Shown: positions 46,138 through 54,934 of the stretch, piece by piece
Numbering within the stretch: the stretch's first letter is position 1
How the letters are laid out: the number at the start of each line of letters is the position of its first letter
The notes under the pieces: model-generated
Database searches by the model: none
Told to the model about the DNA's origin: nothing
The model's input: only the letters and a program-made list of their open reading frames with translations
Position numbers and translations under genes: made by a program
Assembly: GCF_024584705.1 (NCBI RefSeq)
Contig: NZ_CP097384.1
Location: 1,984,001-2,048,000, forward strand
Direction of reading: 5' to 3'
Origin: Blastopirellula sp. J2-11
GTDB lineage: Bacteria > Planctomycetota > Planctomycetia > Pirellulales > Pirellulaceae
Length of the DNA stretch: 64,000 nucleotides

Positions 46138-46647
46138 TTAGTCATGACTCAGCGGATTGGCGTCGACCGACGGAGCCCCGCCCATCATGCGGAACGGATT
46201 GATTAGCGTTCCGAACATGTCGTCGAGTGAATTGTTGGTGTCTTTCAAAATCACGATACGATCGCCGGGCCGTAGCGAATAGTCGTATTCCATCGGAACT
46301 TGTTTCGCAATGTGATCGTATCCCGAGACCAGCTTTTGCGGCGGCGCTCCTGGATAGGCCGGCAAGCGGCTGATTGCGACATGAAAGCGACGGAACTTGC
46401 TTTTGGCCCGCGAAGCGTCGATCGCCGTTTGCACCGTAGCGCCTTCGGTCAGCGGCAGTTTTTTCGTTTCGCCGTGATGGTTTTCATCGACCAATTCCAC
46501 AATGTACTGCGCGCCCCCTTGGGCAGCCGCTGCATCTTGTTCGGCATTTTGTTTGGCCAAGGGAATGCCGCTGCACCCGCCGCCGATAAGCAAGATCGCC
46601 AGAACCGGCAACGTAAAGAGCGGCAATCGTCTCGATTCGGTCAGCAT
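46138..46647 (-). CDS. Lipoprotein with a ubiquitin-like/SLBB-like C-terminal region
   Basis: A 169-residue lipoprotein (lipobox LIGGGC, near residue 25). The mature part has a helix-strand fold ending in YDYSLRPGDRIVILKDTNN, which resembles the repeat ends of SLBB domains in polysaccharide-export proteins. Residues LTEGATVQTAID also fit such a beta-grasp turn. The similarity is modest. It is probably attached to the outer membrane. The start at 46647 begins the signal sequence. Convergent with the SpoIIAA-like gene. Confidence 0.65.
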   Translation of the reverse strand: MLTESRRLPLFTLPVLAILLIGGGCSGIPLAKQNAEQDAAAAQGGAQYIVELVDENHHGETKKLPLTEGATVQTAIDASRAKSKFRRFHVAISRLPAYPGAPPQKLVSGYDHIAKQVPMEYDYSLRPGDRIVILKDTNNSLDDMFGTLINPFRMMGGAPSVDANPLSHD

Positions 46648-46922
46648 ATGCGTCGATCCTTCCACGTAAATCCGGTGCTAGCAGCGAGGCTTCCATTCCT
46701 CTTACCGGCTTATCAACACGCATCGACCATTTTCGTGGCGAACTTTAACGATTAACAAGATTTTGCGGATTAGGATGCTGGCGGAGATAGCAAGCGGCAA
46801 GGCGGCGCTGTTCAGCAGTTAAAATTTCGGGCGTTACTGGTCCTTTCAGCCATTCACTCTCGTCCTTTCTTCGTCCAATCCTAGTAGAGTGGATTTCCCC
46901 ATCTAACCGGTTCGCCAGCGGA

Positions 46923-47363
46923 CTACTTCACAGGACGCTGGCCGACGAGATCAAAATCCAGATCCTGCGTAGGCTCGATCACGTTGGCCGATAGTTCGGT
47001 GGTTTGCACCGCACTGTAAGCGTCTGGCGTAATCTTGCGGTAGGCTGGTCGCAGGTCACTGTCGGGAACTCCGCTCAGTTCGGGCTCCATGCCCGCGGGT
47101 TCGTTTCCAAGCACCAAAACCGATTTTTCACCTGGTTGAACAAAAGCGGTGTAGCGTCCATTCTTGATGACGCCACCCCCGGTTTGCGCTTCCCCATGCT
47201 TGTCGACAAATGTGATCGTTCCACTGGGTATGGGGGATCCGTTAAGCGTAACATTTCCCGATATTGTTAGCTCGCTTCTTGGCTGCTCCTCGCAGCCGAT
47301 AAACGCCGCCGTGAAGCAGAAGAGCAGGCAAAGGTTGGCAGGTTTGAGCGGTGAGTATTGCAC
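46923..47363 (-). CDS. Lipoprotein with carboxypeptidase-regulatory-like domain
   Basis: A 146-residue lipoprotein. The signal peptide ends in the lipobox FIGC, with GCEEQPRSE after the cleavage site. One beta-sandwich follows: ISGNVTLNGSPIPSGTITFVD, GGGVIKNGRYTAFVQPGEKSV, and a late LSANVIEPTQDLDFDL. It is the lipoprotein partner of the DUF1559 gene 30 bases upstream and closes the operon that starts at 50094. The role is probably at the envelope, together with the DUF1559 protein and the glycosidase. Confidence 0.85.
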   Translation of the reverse strand: MQYSPLKPANLCLLFCFTAAFIGCEEQPRSELTISGNVTLNGSPIPSGTITFVDKHGEAQTGGGVIKNGRYTAFVQPGEKSVLVLGNEPAGMEPELSGVPDSDLRPAYRKITPDAYSAVQTTELSANVIEPTQDLDFDLVGQRPVK

Positions 47364-47392
47364 GGGGCTGTCTCCTCCTGTGAGATTGCACG

Positions 47393-48358
47393 CTAGTTTT
47401 CAATTACTTCGCCACCCTGTCCTGAAAGCAACGCTTCCCAAGACGACTGGCTGATTGTTTCTGTTACAAACCTTACCGACCCATCACAAAGGCTAACCAT
47501 AACGCCTCCAGGGTGACGACTGCGTGCGCCAATATGATGATCCGTCGCCTCGGTGACTAAGGCACATGGCGTGCTACGGTAGGCAGTGCTGTTCACGTCC
47601 TGGGAGGCTGCGTTACATGTGCGGGGTTGATCCGGAGCGGACGAATTCGGAGTGAGGATCGACATAAATCCTGGGCAGGCTCCATCATTTAAAATGTCTC
47701 CGCGATCATCTTTTTCGGTTGCGGTGGTAGGCACCGCAATGACTTCGGAGAAACAGGCGGTGTTGGATAGGCCGTCGGTGATTCGCGAATATTTATATTT
47801 GTGGGCGACGGCAAAAGGGGAACCGGTGAAGTTGGCTCGGTCTGTCGCCCCTTGAAGGAGGTGCGTGTTGCCCATGTTGACGACATAGTTGCCCTTCACG
47901 CGCCAATAGGTTCCTAAGGTAGTCAAGGTTCCTGCGGCAGCATCAGACGGACAGCTGTACTGTGGTATAAATTGTTGATACGTGGAAAGATTCGGCGCTT
48001 CGTAATAGTGTCTTTCGTAGTCATATTGATCATGTAACGCGCCGTGTTCGACGTAAGGCCAAAGTTCGGTGGGCCAAGAAATGCGTCGGTAGAACTGCCC
48101 GTTTTCTACCTTGCGATGCTCGTGATTGGCGCCAATGGGAAACCATTCCGAATGGCTGTCTCCGAAAGTATGAACCGCCAAAGTCCACTGCTTCAGATTG
48201 TTGGTGCACTGCATCCTTCGCGCCGCTTCACGGGCGGCTTGCACCGCTGGCAACAGCAAGCCGATCAGGATCCCAATAATCGCAATCACAACCAATAGTT
48301 CCACTAGGGTAAAGCCGGGGCGGAATTGTCTCGGCGATTGAAAGCGTAATCGTTTCAT
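47393..48358 (-). CDS. DUF1559 prepilin-like protein
   Basis: A 321-residue DUF1559 protein, the third in the window. A slightly longer basic leader ([14 protein letters not shown]) precedes [15 protein letters not shown] and the hydrophobic helix; then come [31 protein letters not shown] and [20 protein letters not shown]. It lies between the glycosidase gene and the lipoprotein gene, so the usual DUF1559-lipoprotein pair is here joined to a glycoside hydrolase and controlled next to a divergent regulator. Confidence 0.92.
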   Translation of the reverse strand: MKRLRFQSPRQFRPGFTLVELLVVIAIIGILIGLLLPAVQAAREAARRMQCTNNLKQWTLAVHTFGDSHSEWFPIGANHEHRKVENGQFYRRISWPTELWPYVEHGALHDQYDYERHYYEAPNLSTYQQFIPQYSCPSDAAAGTLTTLGTYWRVKGNYVVNMGNTHLLQGATDRANFTGSPFAVAHKYKYSRITDGLSNTACFSEVIAVPTTATEKDDRGDILNDGACPGFMSILTPNSSAPDQPRTCNAASQDVNSTAYRSTPCALVTEATDHHIGARSRHPGGVMVSLCDGSVRFVTETISQSSWEALLSGQGGEVIEN

Positions 48359-48477
48359 GAGTTGAATTCCTTACGAAGAGAGCAAGATGAGAGAGTCATA
48401 AATTTGAAGTCCCGATTTCTAAAGCATCGCTGCACCGCAAGCAGACGATCGCGCTTGTTTGTCCAATTTGCGATGTG

Positions 48478-50094
48478 CTACTTGGGGGAGACCAAGGCTT
48501 CCACGTGGAAGACTTTTAGTCCACTGCGAACATGGGGGTTTCGAGCATTTACCGTGATTTTCAACTTGTTGTCGCCACGATGAATGGATTCGGAGACATC
48601 AAAGTCTAGTACGCATTCGTTGTAGTTGAAGCGTACGGTCGCATCACTGCGAGATAGCATGGCGCCATTGAAGAGAAAGGTCACGTCATCCAAGCGAGTC
48701 AATTGTTCGATCGTCAAACGCAAAGTCGCTGAAGGCTTTGTCGGGCCATCAAATTTGTCGGCAATTTCGATGCTGATATCTGCGGAATCTCCAGCAGAGT
48801 TCAGGGTAATTGGCAAGTTTCCTCCGCGATCATGAGGCCCGACAATGTAGTGCTTGTCCAGTGATTCCAGCGTTTTGGGGTCACCAATTTCTTTCCAATG
48901 CTGTGGGTCCCATGCTGCGTTATGTGAATACGGCAAAAAGTGTTGATTCCAGATAAACATGCCGTCGGCCCCAGCCATCCAGTGACGCGCCGCCACGGCA
49001 CGAAACTGTTCGGTGCTGTAATAGTTATTGTTTTCGCCAAACAGCACCCTGGCCGACCGAACACGTTCTTGTTTGAACGCACATAGGTTTTGGGCAAGCA
49101 CTTTCACGGGACCTTGGTTCGCCAACTTGACATAGGGCTCAATGGGGAGACGGTAGTGCCAGCCAAATGTTTCGGCAACGATTAGGTAGTCGACTAAATG
49201 TTCTTTGATCCATGTTTCGATTTCGAAGGTCGGATCAGAAAGGGCCGTATGCGGAACGCGAACCGATATCCCGAAATTGCGATCGCTCGTTTCCTCCTTT
49301 TGCTTGGCCAACTGCCGCGTTTGGCGTAACATCTGCGTAACCAAGGCCGCCCCGGTCTGTTCTTCTCCCTGCTTGAATAACCGTGGGTGTCGACAAAAAT
49401 CAAGTTGGATGCCGTCGGCGTCGTATTGCGTGATCGCTTCTTCGATCAGCGCCATCCGATAGGCTCGCACTTCGGGAATCGCGTAGTTCAGTCCGGTGCG
49501 TCCCCACTGGACTGACTTTTCGTCCAGCACCCAATCCGGATGCTGCTTCTTGATGGGGCTCATGTTTTCATCCTGCAGCCCTTTTTCCAGAAGAAAGTCG
49601 TGGGAATCATTCATACGCAGCGACAGGTAAACCGCGATACCTGCCTTGTGCCCAGCATCGATCACGACAGTCGGGACATCGGTACCGGTGCTTTCGATAT
49701 CGCGCGTGTTTTCGTAAATTCTCCATTCGCCAGCGGTGCGAAACGCCTCGCGATCACTTCCCCATCGCGCCCCGACTCTCGATTGATGAGAATACCAATC
49801 GGTTAATCGAGCCGTTTTCGTTCCTTTGAACGGATCGGTTCCCAGTTGCCAGTACAGGGTATCGATCATCGTGTCTTGAAGGGGAGCAATCGTGCTTTGG
49901 ATCAAGCCGTCAATCCCCACGGGCGCTTCACGATCAGGCGCCGCTAACGTGCCGCCGTCGTTGCACAACACAAGTCGATGCGCACCGGCTTGCTTAAGTG
50001 GCGTTTGTGCCGTGGCTGCGTGCGCTGCCAGCAGAACAAGGAGGCAGGAGAATAGGCAAGGAATTAGAGAATTTTGGTTCTTCACTCGGTTCAC
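48478..50094 (-). CDS. Exported glycoside hydrolase-like protein (family-10-like GHL10)
   Basis: A 538-residue secreted protein. A signal peptide (ending HAATA) precedes a TIM-barrel catalytic region of the glycosyl-hydrolase-like GHL10 kind: VDVPTVVIDAGHKAGIAVYL-type strand, MNDSHDFLLEKG, ITQYDADGIQLDFCRHPR, and FGISVRVP. The acidic residues in ADGIQLDF sit where such barrels carry active-site acids. A C-terminal beta-sandwich of about 120 residues follows (from about 420), probably sugar-binding. It is the first gene of the leftward operon and is divergent from the FCD-AraC regulator, so its substrate or product may induce the operon. Confidence 0.75.
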   Translation of the reverse strand: MNRVKNQNSLIPCLFSCLLVLLAAHAATAQTPLKQAGAHRLVLCNDGGTLAAPDREAPVGIDGLIQSTIAPLQDTMIDTLYWQLGTDPFKGTKTARLTDWYSHQSRVGARWGSDREAFRTAGEWRIYENTRDIESTGTDVPTVVIDAGHKAGIAVYLSLRMNDSHDFLLEKGLQDENMSPIKKQHPDWVLDEKSVQWGRTGLNYAIPEVRAYRMALIEEAITQYDADGIQLDFCRHPRLFKQGEEQTGAALVTQMLRQTRQLAKQKEETSDRNFGISVRVPHTALSDPTFEIETWIKEHLVDYLIVAETFGWHYRLPIEPYVKLANQGPVKVLAQNLCAFKQERVRSARVLFGENNNYYSTEQFRAVAARHWMAGADGMFIWNQHFLPYSHNAAWDPQHWKEIGDPKTLESLDKHYIVGPHDRGGNLPITLNSAGDSADISIEIADKFDGPTKPSATLRLTIEQLTRLDDVTFLFNGAMLSRSDATVRFNYNECVLDFDVSESIHRGDNKLKITVNARNPHVRSGLKVFHVEALVSPK

Positions 50095-50200
50095 GTTGTG
50101 TTGATAAGACAGTGGGTAATCATCCCAACGACGGGAGAGGAATCCAGCGATTTGAGTTGATCGAAATTGGTTGCTTTGGGCTCATGCTAACTCAACGCAC

Positions 50201-50229
50201 ATGGCAAGCAACCGAACGGAAGCTATAAT
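50201..50229 (+). promoter_or_regulatory. Candidate promoter of the FCD-AraC regulator gene
   Basis: ATGGCA (50201-50206), a 17-base spacer and TATAAT (50224-50229). The -10 is perfect and the -35 matches four of six bases. It lies 65 bases before the GTG start at 50294. The palindrome aaacgttt follows within a few bases and could be an operator. Confidence 0.45.
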
Positions 50230-50293
50230 ATAAACGTTTGCATTGAATGTCCTATCGGCGTGATTGGATTTGGTTATTTTGGAGGTAGGCTTG

Positions 50294-51094
50294 GTGGAGC
50301 ATCCAAGCGCATCGTTTCACAAAGCGTCGCGGTTTCGTGCTGTCCTTGAACGGCACGCAATCGAAACAATTTTGGACGCTGACGGCATCGTTCCGCTGTT
50401 GCCTGAATTTCGCAGCTTGCTTGGTGAGTTAGAACAGTCGGCGAAACAGAACGATTACGAGCGGTTCATGAGCATCGACCATGCGTTGCATCGATGCATG
50501 GTCGGCGGAGCAAAAGTGCCTGGATTGCTGGAATCGTGGGAGCACGTGTTTACGCTTCATACCGACGAGATGTGGACAATTTTGCAAAGCATGTGGCCTC
50601 GCCTCATCGATCTGTATCAAGAGCACGTACATCTGATTGCGGCATGGGAAACCAAGGATCATTACGTGGCGCTGCCGGCCACCGAGGAGCACATCCGAGC
50701 GGGATGGTATCGAGTTCGAGTTCTTTCCGGGGGGGAAGCGAGCAATCTCGGGCCGGCGGAACGCGTTGCTGCGTACCTTCAAATTCATTACGCTCGCAAA
50801 CTGGAAGTGCCATGGTTGGCTCGGCATGTTGCTTTTCTTAGTTCGCCGCAACTAAATCGCCTGTTTCAGAAGCAATTGAACTGTAGTCCCAACCAGTATC
50901 TAAAGCGGATCCGCCTCGACCGGGCGCGCAAACGCCTTTGTCTACCAGGTGTTCAGGTGGGGGACGTTGCGAAGGAGGTTGGCTATGCCAATCCTTCGCA
51001 CTTCATCCGAGACTTCAATCGCGAGTACGGCATGACTCCATTGAAATTCCTTAAATCTCAGCCTGCCGAATGTTCTACAAGGGGAACTTCCTAA
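50294..51094 (+). CDS. AraC-family regulator with N-terminal FCD sensor domain
   Basis: A 266-residue regulator. Residues about 10-135 form an all-helical FCD-type ligand domain: RFRAVLERHAIETIL, then Asp62 and His66 in SIDHALHRCM, His111 in YQEHVHLIAAW and His133 in TEEHIRAG, which occupy the metal-binding positions of FCD domains in GntR regulators. Residues about 155-255 are an AraC DNA-binding domain, with AARHVAFLSSPQLNRLFQK-like first helix-turn-helix, SPNQYLKRIRLDRARKRL, and VAKEVGYANPSHFIRDFNRE. FCD is normally joined to a winged helix, so this fusion is unusual. GGAGG at 50281-50285 is eight bases before the GTG at 50294, which decides the start. Confidence 0.85.
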   Translation: MEHPSASFHKASRFRAVLERHAIETILDADGIVPLLPEFRSLLGELEQSAKQNDYERFMSIDHALHRCMVGGAKVPGLLESWEHVFTLHTDEMWTILQSMWPRLIDLYQEHVHLIAAWETKDHYVALPATEEHIRAGWYRVRVLSGGEASNLGPAERVAAYLQIHYARKLEVPWLARHVAFLSSPQLNRLFQKQLNCSPNQYLKRIRLDRARKRLCLPGVQVGDVAKEVGYANPSHFIRDFNREYGMTPLKFLKSQPAECSTRGTS

Positions 51095-51771
51095 AACTTC
51101 CATTTGACCTTGCCGCAGTGGAACGGAGGGCCCAGGGAGATCCGGCGGCGCTGACCAAAAAGCATTTATTCCGTGTGCCGTTGGCCCTTTTCAGCCAGTT
51201 TCTTCATTCCAATGGTTCCGCGCCATCTTTTTCTAGAAATCGTAGCCGTCGCAGAGCGTTCGCTCCGGTTTTTGAGGCGAACTCGATCGCGAGGAAAGAT
51301 CGGCGAAGAAACCGCGGCTAAGGCAGGGCTGCTGATTTTTTCCTTGATAAAGTCTATCACTTTCGTTAGAATGTACTCGCAGTTTTACGTGCGTAGTGCA
51401 GGTCGTTTGCTGGACGACGAGCGAGCGTTGTAGGCGTTGGCTTCGGGAGAAGTTGGCGGGTTAAAATGCTGCGCGGGGTCGAAAATGGATCGTACGCCGC
51501 GGGATGATGGGGGGAAGTGTCGAATACCCCGGATCGTTGGACTCCATCAAAATGCCCAGCGGTCCAGTCCCAGGTTTCGATCTGTAAAATCCAGATTCTG
51601 TCCAACCTTGTCCTGTCCTGTCCAGCCTTTGGAAATGTCGAAGGACGAAGGAAGAACGACGATCGAGATTGCCGGTCTCCTGAATTTGACATTCGACATT
51701 AGAAATTCGACATTCCGCCCAGCGGTCCGGTCCAGTCCAAGGTTCCAGCTCGAAAAAAGTGCGGAGTCTGG
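51095..51771. other. Intergenic region with dispersed repeat fragments
   Basis: About 680 bases without a convincing gene. It holds the 13-mer aaaccgcggctaa (51309-51321) shared with the hairpin at 35505, and two related repeat-like stretches: one starting cccagcggtcc at 51555, the other the array-unit copy at 51720-51769. Open frames over these stretches have no protein-like composition. Confidence 0.6.
51720..51769. repeat. Single inverted copy of the 40-bp array unit
   Basis: On the minus strand this segment reads like one unit of the array at 16889-17208, ending with the same cggactccg-type, cttttt and ttggaacc blocks. It lies about 34 kb away in the opposite orientation and ends two bases before the stop codon of the HTTM gene. 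The 12-mer cagcggtccggt at its left edge also occurs near the array, at 17234-17245. Confidence 0.8.
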
Positions 51772-52740
51772 TTAGGCGACGAGCGGTTCTTTCGCGGCTG
51801 GGCGTAGCCGATCGGCGATCGCCTGTTCGAGCCGGCGGATGATCCAGGGAGAGACAAAGGCTAGATTCGCGATCAGCATCGCCAGGCCGAAGGTGATCAT
51901 CCCCATGCAGATGGCGATGCCCAAGTGCAGTGGAATCGCCATGCCGATCACCAGCGGACGAGTCAGTCGGGGCCAGACCAAAAAGGTGTAAGTAAGTTCC
52001 CAAGCGACGCTGATTTGCGTCAGTGCGTTGATGACCAGCGGATAGGCGGCGAGCCAAGTCATGTCGAGAGACTGGTATTCAGAGTTCGCCAGTGCGCCCC
52101 ACATCGCCGAGCCATCCCACCAGGTTTCGCCACCCAGTTTGCTCAGACCGGCGAACAGATAGATGATGCACATGTGAATCTGGATCAGACGAATCGAGAT
52201 ATTGGCGACGGTGCTTTGCCGGGGACCATCCATGCGAACGTTGCGGCGGCGCTTTAGCCAATAGTCAAGACTGTAGGCCTCGCCGGCGGCGCCCAGCATC
52301 AAGTACATGATCAGCAGCCCATTGATTTGATCGAGACCAAACAATGCGCCCGGCACGCGATGCGCGTAGCTGATCGTGATGATGAACGACAGCACGCCGG
52401 TGATCCGCGTGTAAAGTCCGAGCGTAAACATCAGCAAGATGGCCAGCGCCACGAGGTGAGCCGACCAAAGCAATGCTGGCGAACCGTCGACCAGCGGCAA
52501 ATAGCTCCACGCGAAGGGGCTTTGCCCTTGCATGCGATTGGCCAGGTCGTGCGACATGCGTCCGCCGGCGCCCAGAAAGCCGTCGAGATCCAGCGACCAG
52601 ACCAGGTGCGTATAAAAGATCATCGCGCCGGCCAAGATCCGAATCAATCCGAGCGTTGCGGGATCGGTCGGCGTGAACCAGAAGCGGTTCCAGCCGTCGA
52701 TGACGCCGCGATAGAGTTCGTGCAGGTATTCGCGAATCAT
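51772..52740 (-). CDS. HTTM-domain membrane protein
   Basis: A 322-residue polytopic membrane protein of the HTTM family (related to vitamin-K-dependent gamma-carboxylase). The family pattern is seen in TLGLIRILAGAMIFYTHLVW, LYTRITGVLSFIITISY, NISIRLIQIHMCIIYLFAGLSKLGGETWWDG and WELTYTFLVWPRLTRPLVIG. About eight membrane segments are present. The lysine needed for carboxylase catalysis was not identified, so activity is uncertain. It overlaps the start region of the gene upstream by four bases, forming an operon with it. A copy of the 40-bp repeat unit lies immediately beyond its stop. Confidence 0.88.
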   Translation of the reverse strand: MIREYLHELYRGVIDGWNRFWFTPTDPATLGLIRILAGAMIFYTHLVWSLDLDGFLGAGGRMSHDLANRMQGQSPFAWSYLPLVDGSPALLWSAHLVALAILLMFTLGLYTRITGVLSFIITISYAHRVPGALFGLDQINGLLIMYLMLGAAGEAYSLDYWLKRRRNVRMDGPRQSTVANISIRLIQIHMCIIYLFAGLSKLGGETWWDGSAMWGALANSEYQSLDMTWLAAYPLVINALTQISVAWELTYTFLVWPRLTRPLVIGMAIPLHLGIAICMGMITFGLAMLIANLAFVSPWIIRRLEQAIADRLRPAAKEPLVA

Positions 52741-53486
52741 ATTTCTTCGGCCTTTACCGGCGGAGGAGTCAGCATCACCGGTACGGAAGACTTCTTCTCA
52801 ACTCCATCGCGCGTGTAGACGCCGAGCTCTCGTTCGCTATAGAGCGAAGGATCGGAAAGCGGCATGCCGGCGGCTACATCCAACGGATGAGGAATCCCAT
52901 GTTCGACGAGAAACAATTTCACTTGCGCCGCGTCGTTTTGTTCGAGCAAATAACGGCCGACCGACGCCAGATAAGCGTCGCGAAGGCGCACCGCGTTTTG
53001 ATAGCCAGCTCGCGCTTCGGCAGGCGCCTCCGGCGGCGGACCTTGCGGCGGAATGCTGGTGACGTTGTTCAGCGATTCGCTGATCATGAAGTGACGATGG
53101 TACAGCAGTCGCGGCCAATGAATGTCCAGATTCGGAAACCGCCCTGCTCCGATCTGATTGCCGGCGGCGTCAAGCAATTCATAGCGGACCAGGTGACTTG
53201 CGCCGGGATTGGGAGCAAAAAAGCGGTAACCATGGTCCTTCAAAAAGGTGATGCGCAAATAGGGGTCGTACAGCTTTTCGACTTGCTGCGACAAATAACT
53301 GGATGGAGGGGGAGACGCCCAGGGACCGACGAACAATGCGGTTACATGGATCAGCAGCAGAATGCTCACCCAGCCCCGTACGGCTCCGCTCCAGATGATG
53401 CGCGGCTGCACGGCCGGCGACGGCGTGCTGTCCGATACGATCGGGCTGGGGGGGGCGACTTGGGCAGTTCGACTGAGCTTCGCCAT
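52737..53486 (-). CDS. Single-pass membrane protein co-expressed with HTTM protein
   Basis: A 249-residue protein with one membrane helix (about residues 35-53, GWVSILLLIHVTALFVGPW) and a large extracytoplasmic part: YDPYLRITFLKDHGYRFFAP, VRYELLDAAGNQIGAGRFP, and a long helical middle. It is typical of the partner that accompanies HTTM proteins in planctomycetes; no enzymatic motif is seen. The last four bases overlap the start of the HTTM gene (ATGA), so the two are translationally coupled. The ATG at 53486 is chosen; the frame is open 22 residues further upstream. Confidence 0.75.
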   Translation of the reverse strand: MAKLSRTAQVAPPSPIVSDSTPSPAVQPRIIWSGAVRGWVSILLLIHVTALFVGPWASPPPSSYLSQQVEKLYDPYLRITFLKDHGYRFFAPNPGASHLVRYELLDAAGNQIGAGRFPNLDIHWPRLLYHRHFMISESLNNVTSIPPQGPPPEAPAEARAGYQNAVRLRDAYLASVGRYLLEQNDAAQVKLFLVEHGIPHPLDVAAGMPLSDPSLYSERELGVYTRDGVEKKSSVPVMLTPPPVKAEEI

Positions 53487-53577
53487 GGCGAACGGTTGTG
53501 CGTGGGATACGTGGAGCAAATAGAAAGCTTCGACACGCATTTTATCGACCATGACCGGCCGCTTGTCCCGCGAGGCG

Positions 53578-53620
53578 CAAAAAGAGACCCTCGCAGCGGA
53601 AAGGCCGACTGCGAGGGTCT
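53578..53620 (-). terminator. Rho-independent terminator on the minus strand
   Basis: An 11-bp stem (53585-53595 with 53610-53620), 14-base loop, and, reading leftwards, a ctcttttt tail (complement of 53578-53584). It ends the TIGR03000 gene transcript, whose stop is at 53655. Confidence 0.85.
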
Positions 53621-53654
53621 TAAGGTTTATGCAGGTTGTCAGCGAACGCGTCGC

Positions 53655-54728
53655 TTACTTGGCCGAAGCGAGTTCGGTCGCATCAAAGTCAAAGCTGATG
53701 TCGCGAACGTCGCCGGCAGCCAGGTTGATCACCTTCTCTTTGGTGATTTCACGACCGTCTTTGTTGACGGTAACCAGGATGCGGTAGTCGTTCCACACGG
53801 CGCCATCTTTCAGGGCGCTGGTGTTGTAGGTGCGAACTTCGCCGCTCGAAGCGGTTTCGTTACCGGCCAGCGACACTTTGGCGTTGGCGGGAACGTGCAG
53901 CGTCAGCTTGGTGTCGACCGGTTCGCTGGCGACTTGCGGCTGATCAGCCGAGCCGTTGAACTCGAACGACAAGTTGGCCGAATCACCGCCACCGAGTTGA
54001 ACTTCTTTGGTCTCAACCACGGTCTTGCCGTCACGAACCGTTTCGGCACGCAGTTGGTAGACGTACTTGAAGCCCGGCATCAGGTTCCGCGAAACGAAGC
54101 GGCGTTGCAGCCCTTCGCTCGACGTGGCTTTGCCGTTGACGAAGATTTTGACGTCCGCGGGGACTTCGACATTGATGACGGCGTCGCTTTGGGCGCTGGT
54201 CATCGGGGTCGGCATCGCGTCAGCCGGAGCTGGCGACGAAGGCGCCGAAGGAGTGCTGGGCGTGGAGGGAGCTTCATAGTAGTAGCTGCCGCCGTAGGTC
54301 GTGCCCGAGCTTCCGCCGCTCGATCCGCCGCTGCTGCCGTACGTGCCCGAGCTTCCGCCGCTCGAGTAGTAGCTGCCGCTCGAACCGCCCGAGCTTCCGC
54401 CGCTCGAGTAATAGCTGCGATAGTATTTGTGGGCGCGGTGATGTTGGATCAAACGGCTAATCAAGCCGCCGCCGCTGCTACCGTACGAGCCCGAGCTTCC
54501 GCCGCTCGAATAGTAGCTGCCGCTCGAACCGCCTGAGCTGCCGCCGCTGGAATAATAACCGCCGCTGGAACCCCAGCTGCCGGAGCTGCCGCCGCTGGAT
54601 CCCCAGCTGCCGGAGCTACCGCCGCTGGATCCCCATGAACCGTGCCAACCGGCTTGCACCGAAGTTGACATCAAACCGATCGCCATTACGGCAGCCATTG
54701 CAGCCGCCTTGTGTCCTAGCCTCGCCAT
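53655..54728 (-). CDS. Secreted TIGR03000-domain protein with Gly/Ser repeats
   Basis: A 357-residue exported protein. A signal peptide (ending SVQAG) is followed by about 110 residues of Ser/Gly/Tyr repeats (SSGGSSGSWGSSGG-like units) and then two TIGR03000 domains: INVEVPADVKIFVNGKATSS with FVSRNLMPGFKYVYQLRAE, and LTLHVPANAKVSLAGNETAS with DGREITKEKVINLAAGD. TIGR03000 is a planctomycete surface domain of unknown function. The low-complexity part suggests a flexible, possibly cross-linked, surface linker. AGGAG nine bases before the ATG at 54728 fixes the start. A strong terminator follows on this strand. Confidence 0.93.
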   Translation of the reverse strand: MARLGHKAAAMAAVMAIGLMSTSVQAGWHGSWGSSGGSSGSWGSSGGSSGSWGSSGGYYSSGGSSGGSSGSYYSSGGSSGSYGSSGGGLISRLIQHHRAHKYYRSYYSSGGSSGGSSGSYYSSGGSSGTYGSSGGSSGGSSGTTYGGSYYYEAPSTPSTPSAPSSPAPADAMPTPMTSAQSDAVINVEVPADVKIFVNGKATSSEGLQRRFVSRNLMPGFKYVYQLRAETVRDGKTVVETKEVQLGGGDSANLSFEFNGSADQPQVASEPVDTKLTLHVPANAKVSLAGNETASSGEVRTYNTSALKDGAVWNDYRILVTVNKDGREITKEKVINLAAGDVRDISFDFDATELASAK

Positions 54729-54934
54729 CTTGCTGTATCTCCTAAAGCGTCTGAACGTTGTCCTACCGACTTGAGAGCACTGGCGACGCCAGCTGCTATC
54801 ACTCGAACATAACATGCTCCTGCAGTAGTTCAAGCAGAATAGGTAAAATTTGAGGCCGAGTGAGACTCTTGGAAATAGGGGGACTTTTGACATAAAGCCC
54901 CGCCATTGGGGATTTTATGGCAATTTGTTTCCGG

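Noticed and set aside
51173-51433. Short open frame in the gap after the FCD-AraC gene
   Set aside because: No ribosome binding site, no domain and it overlaps dispersed repeat sequence.
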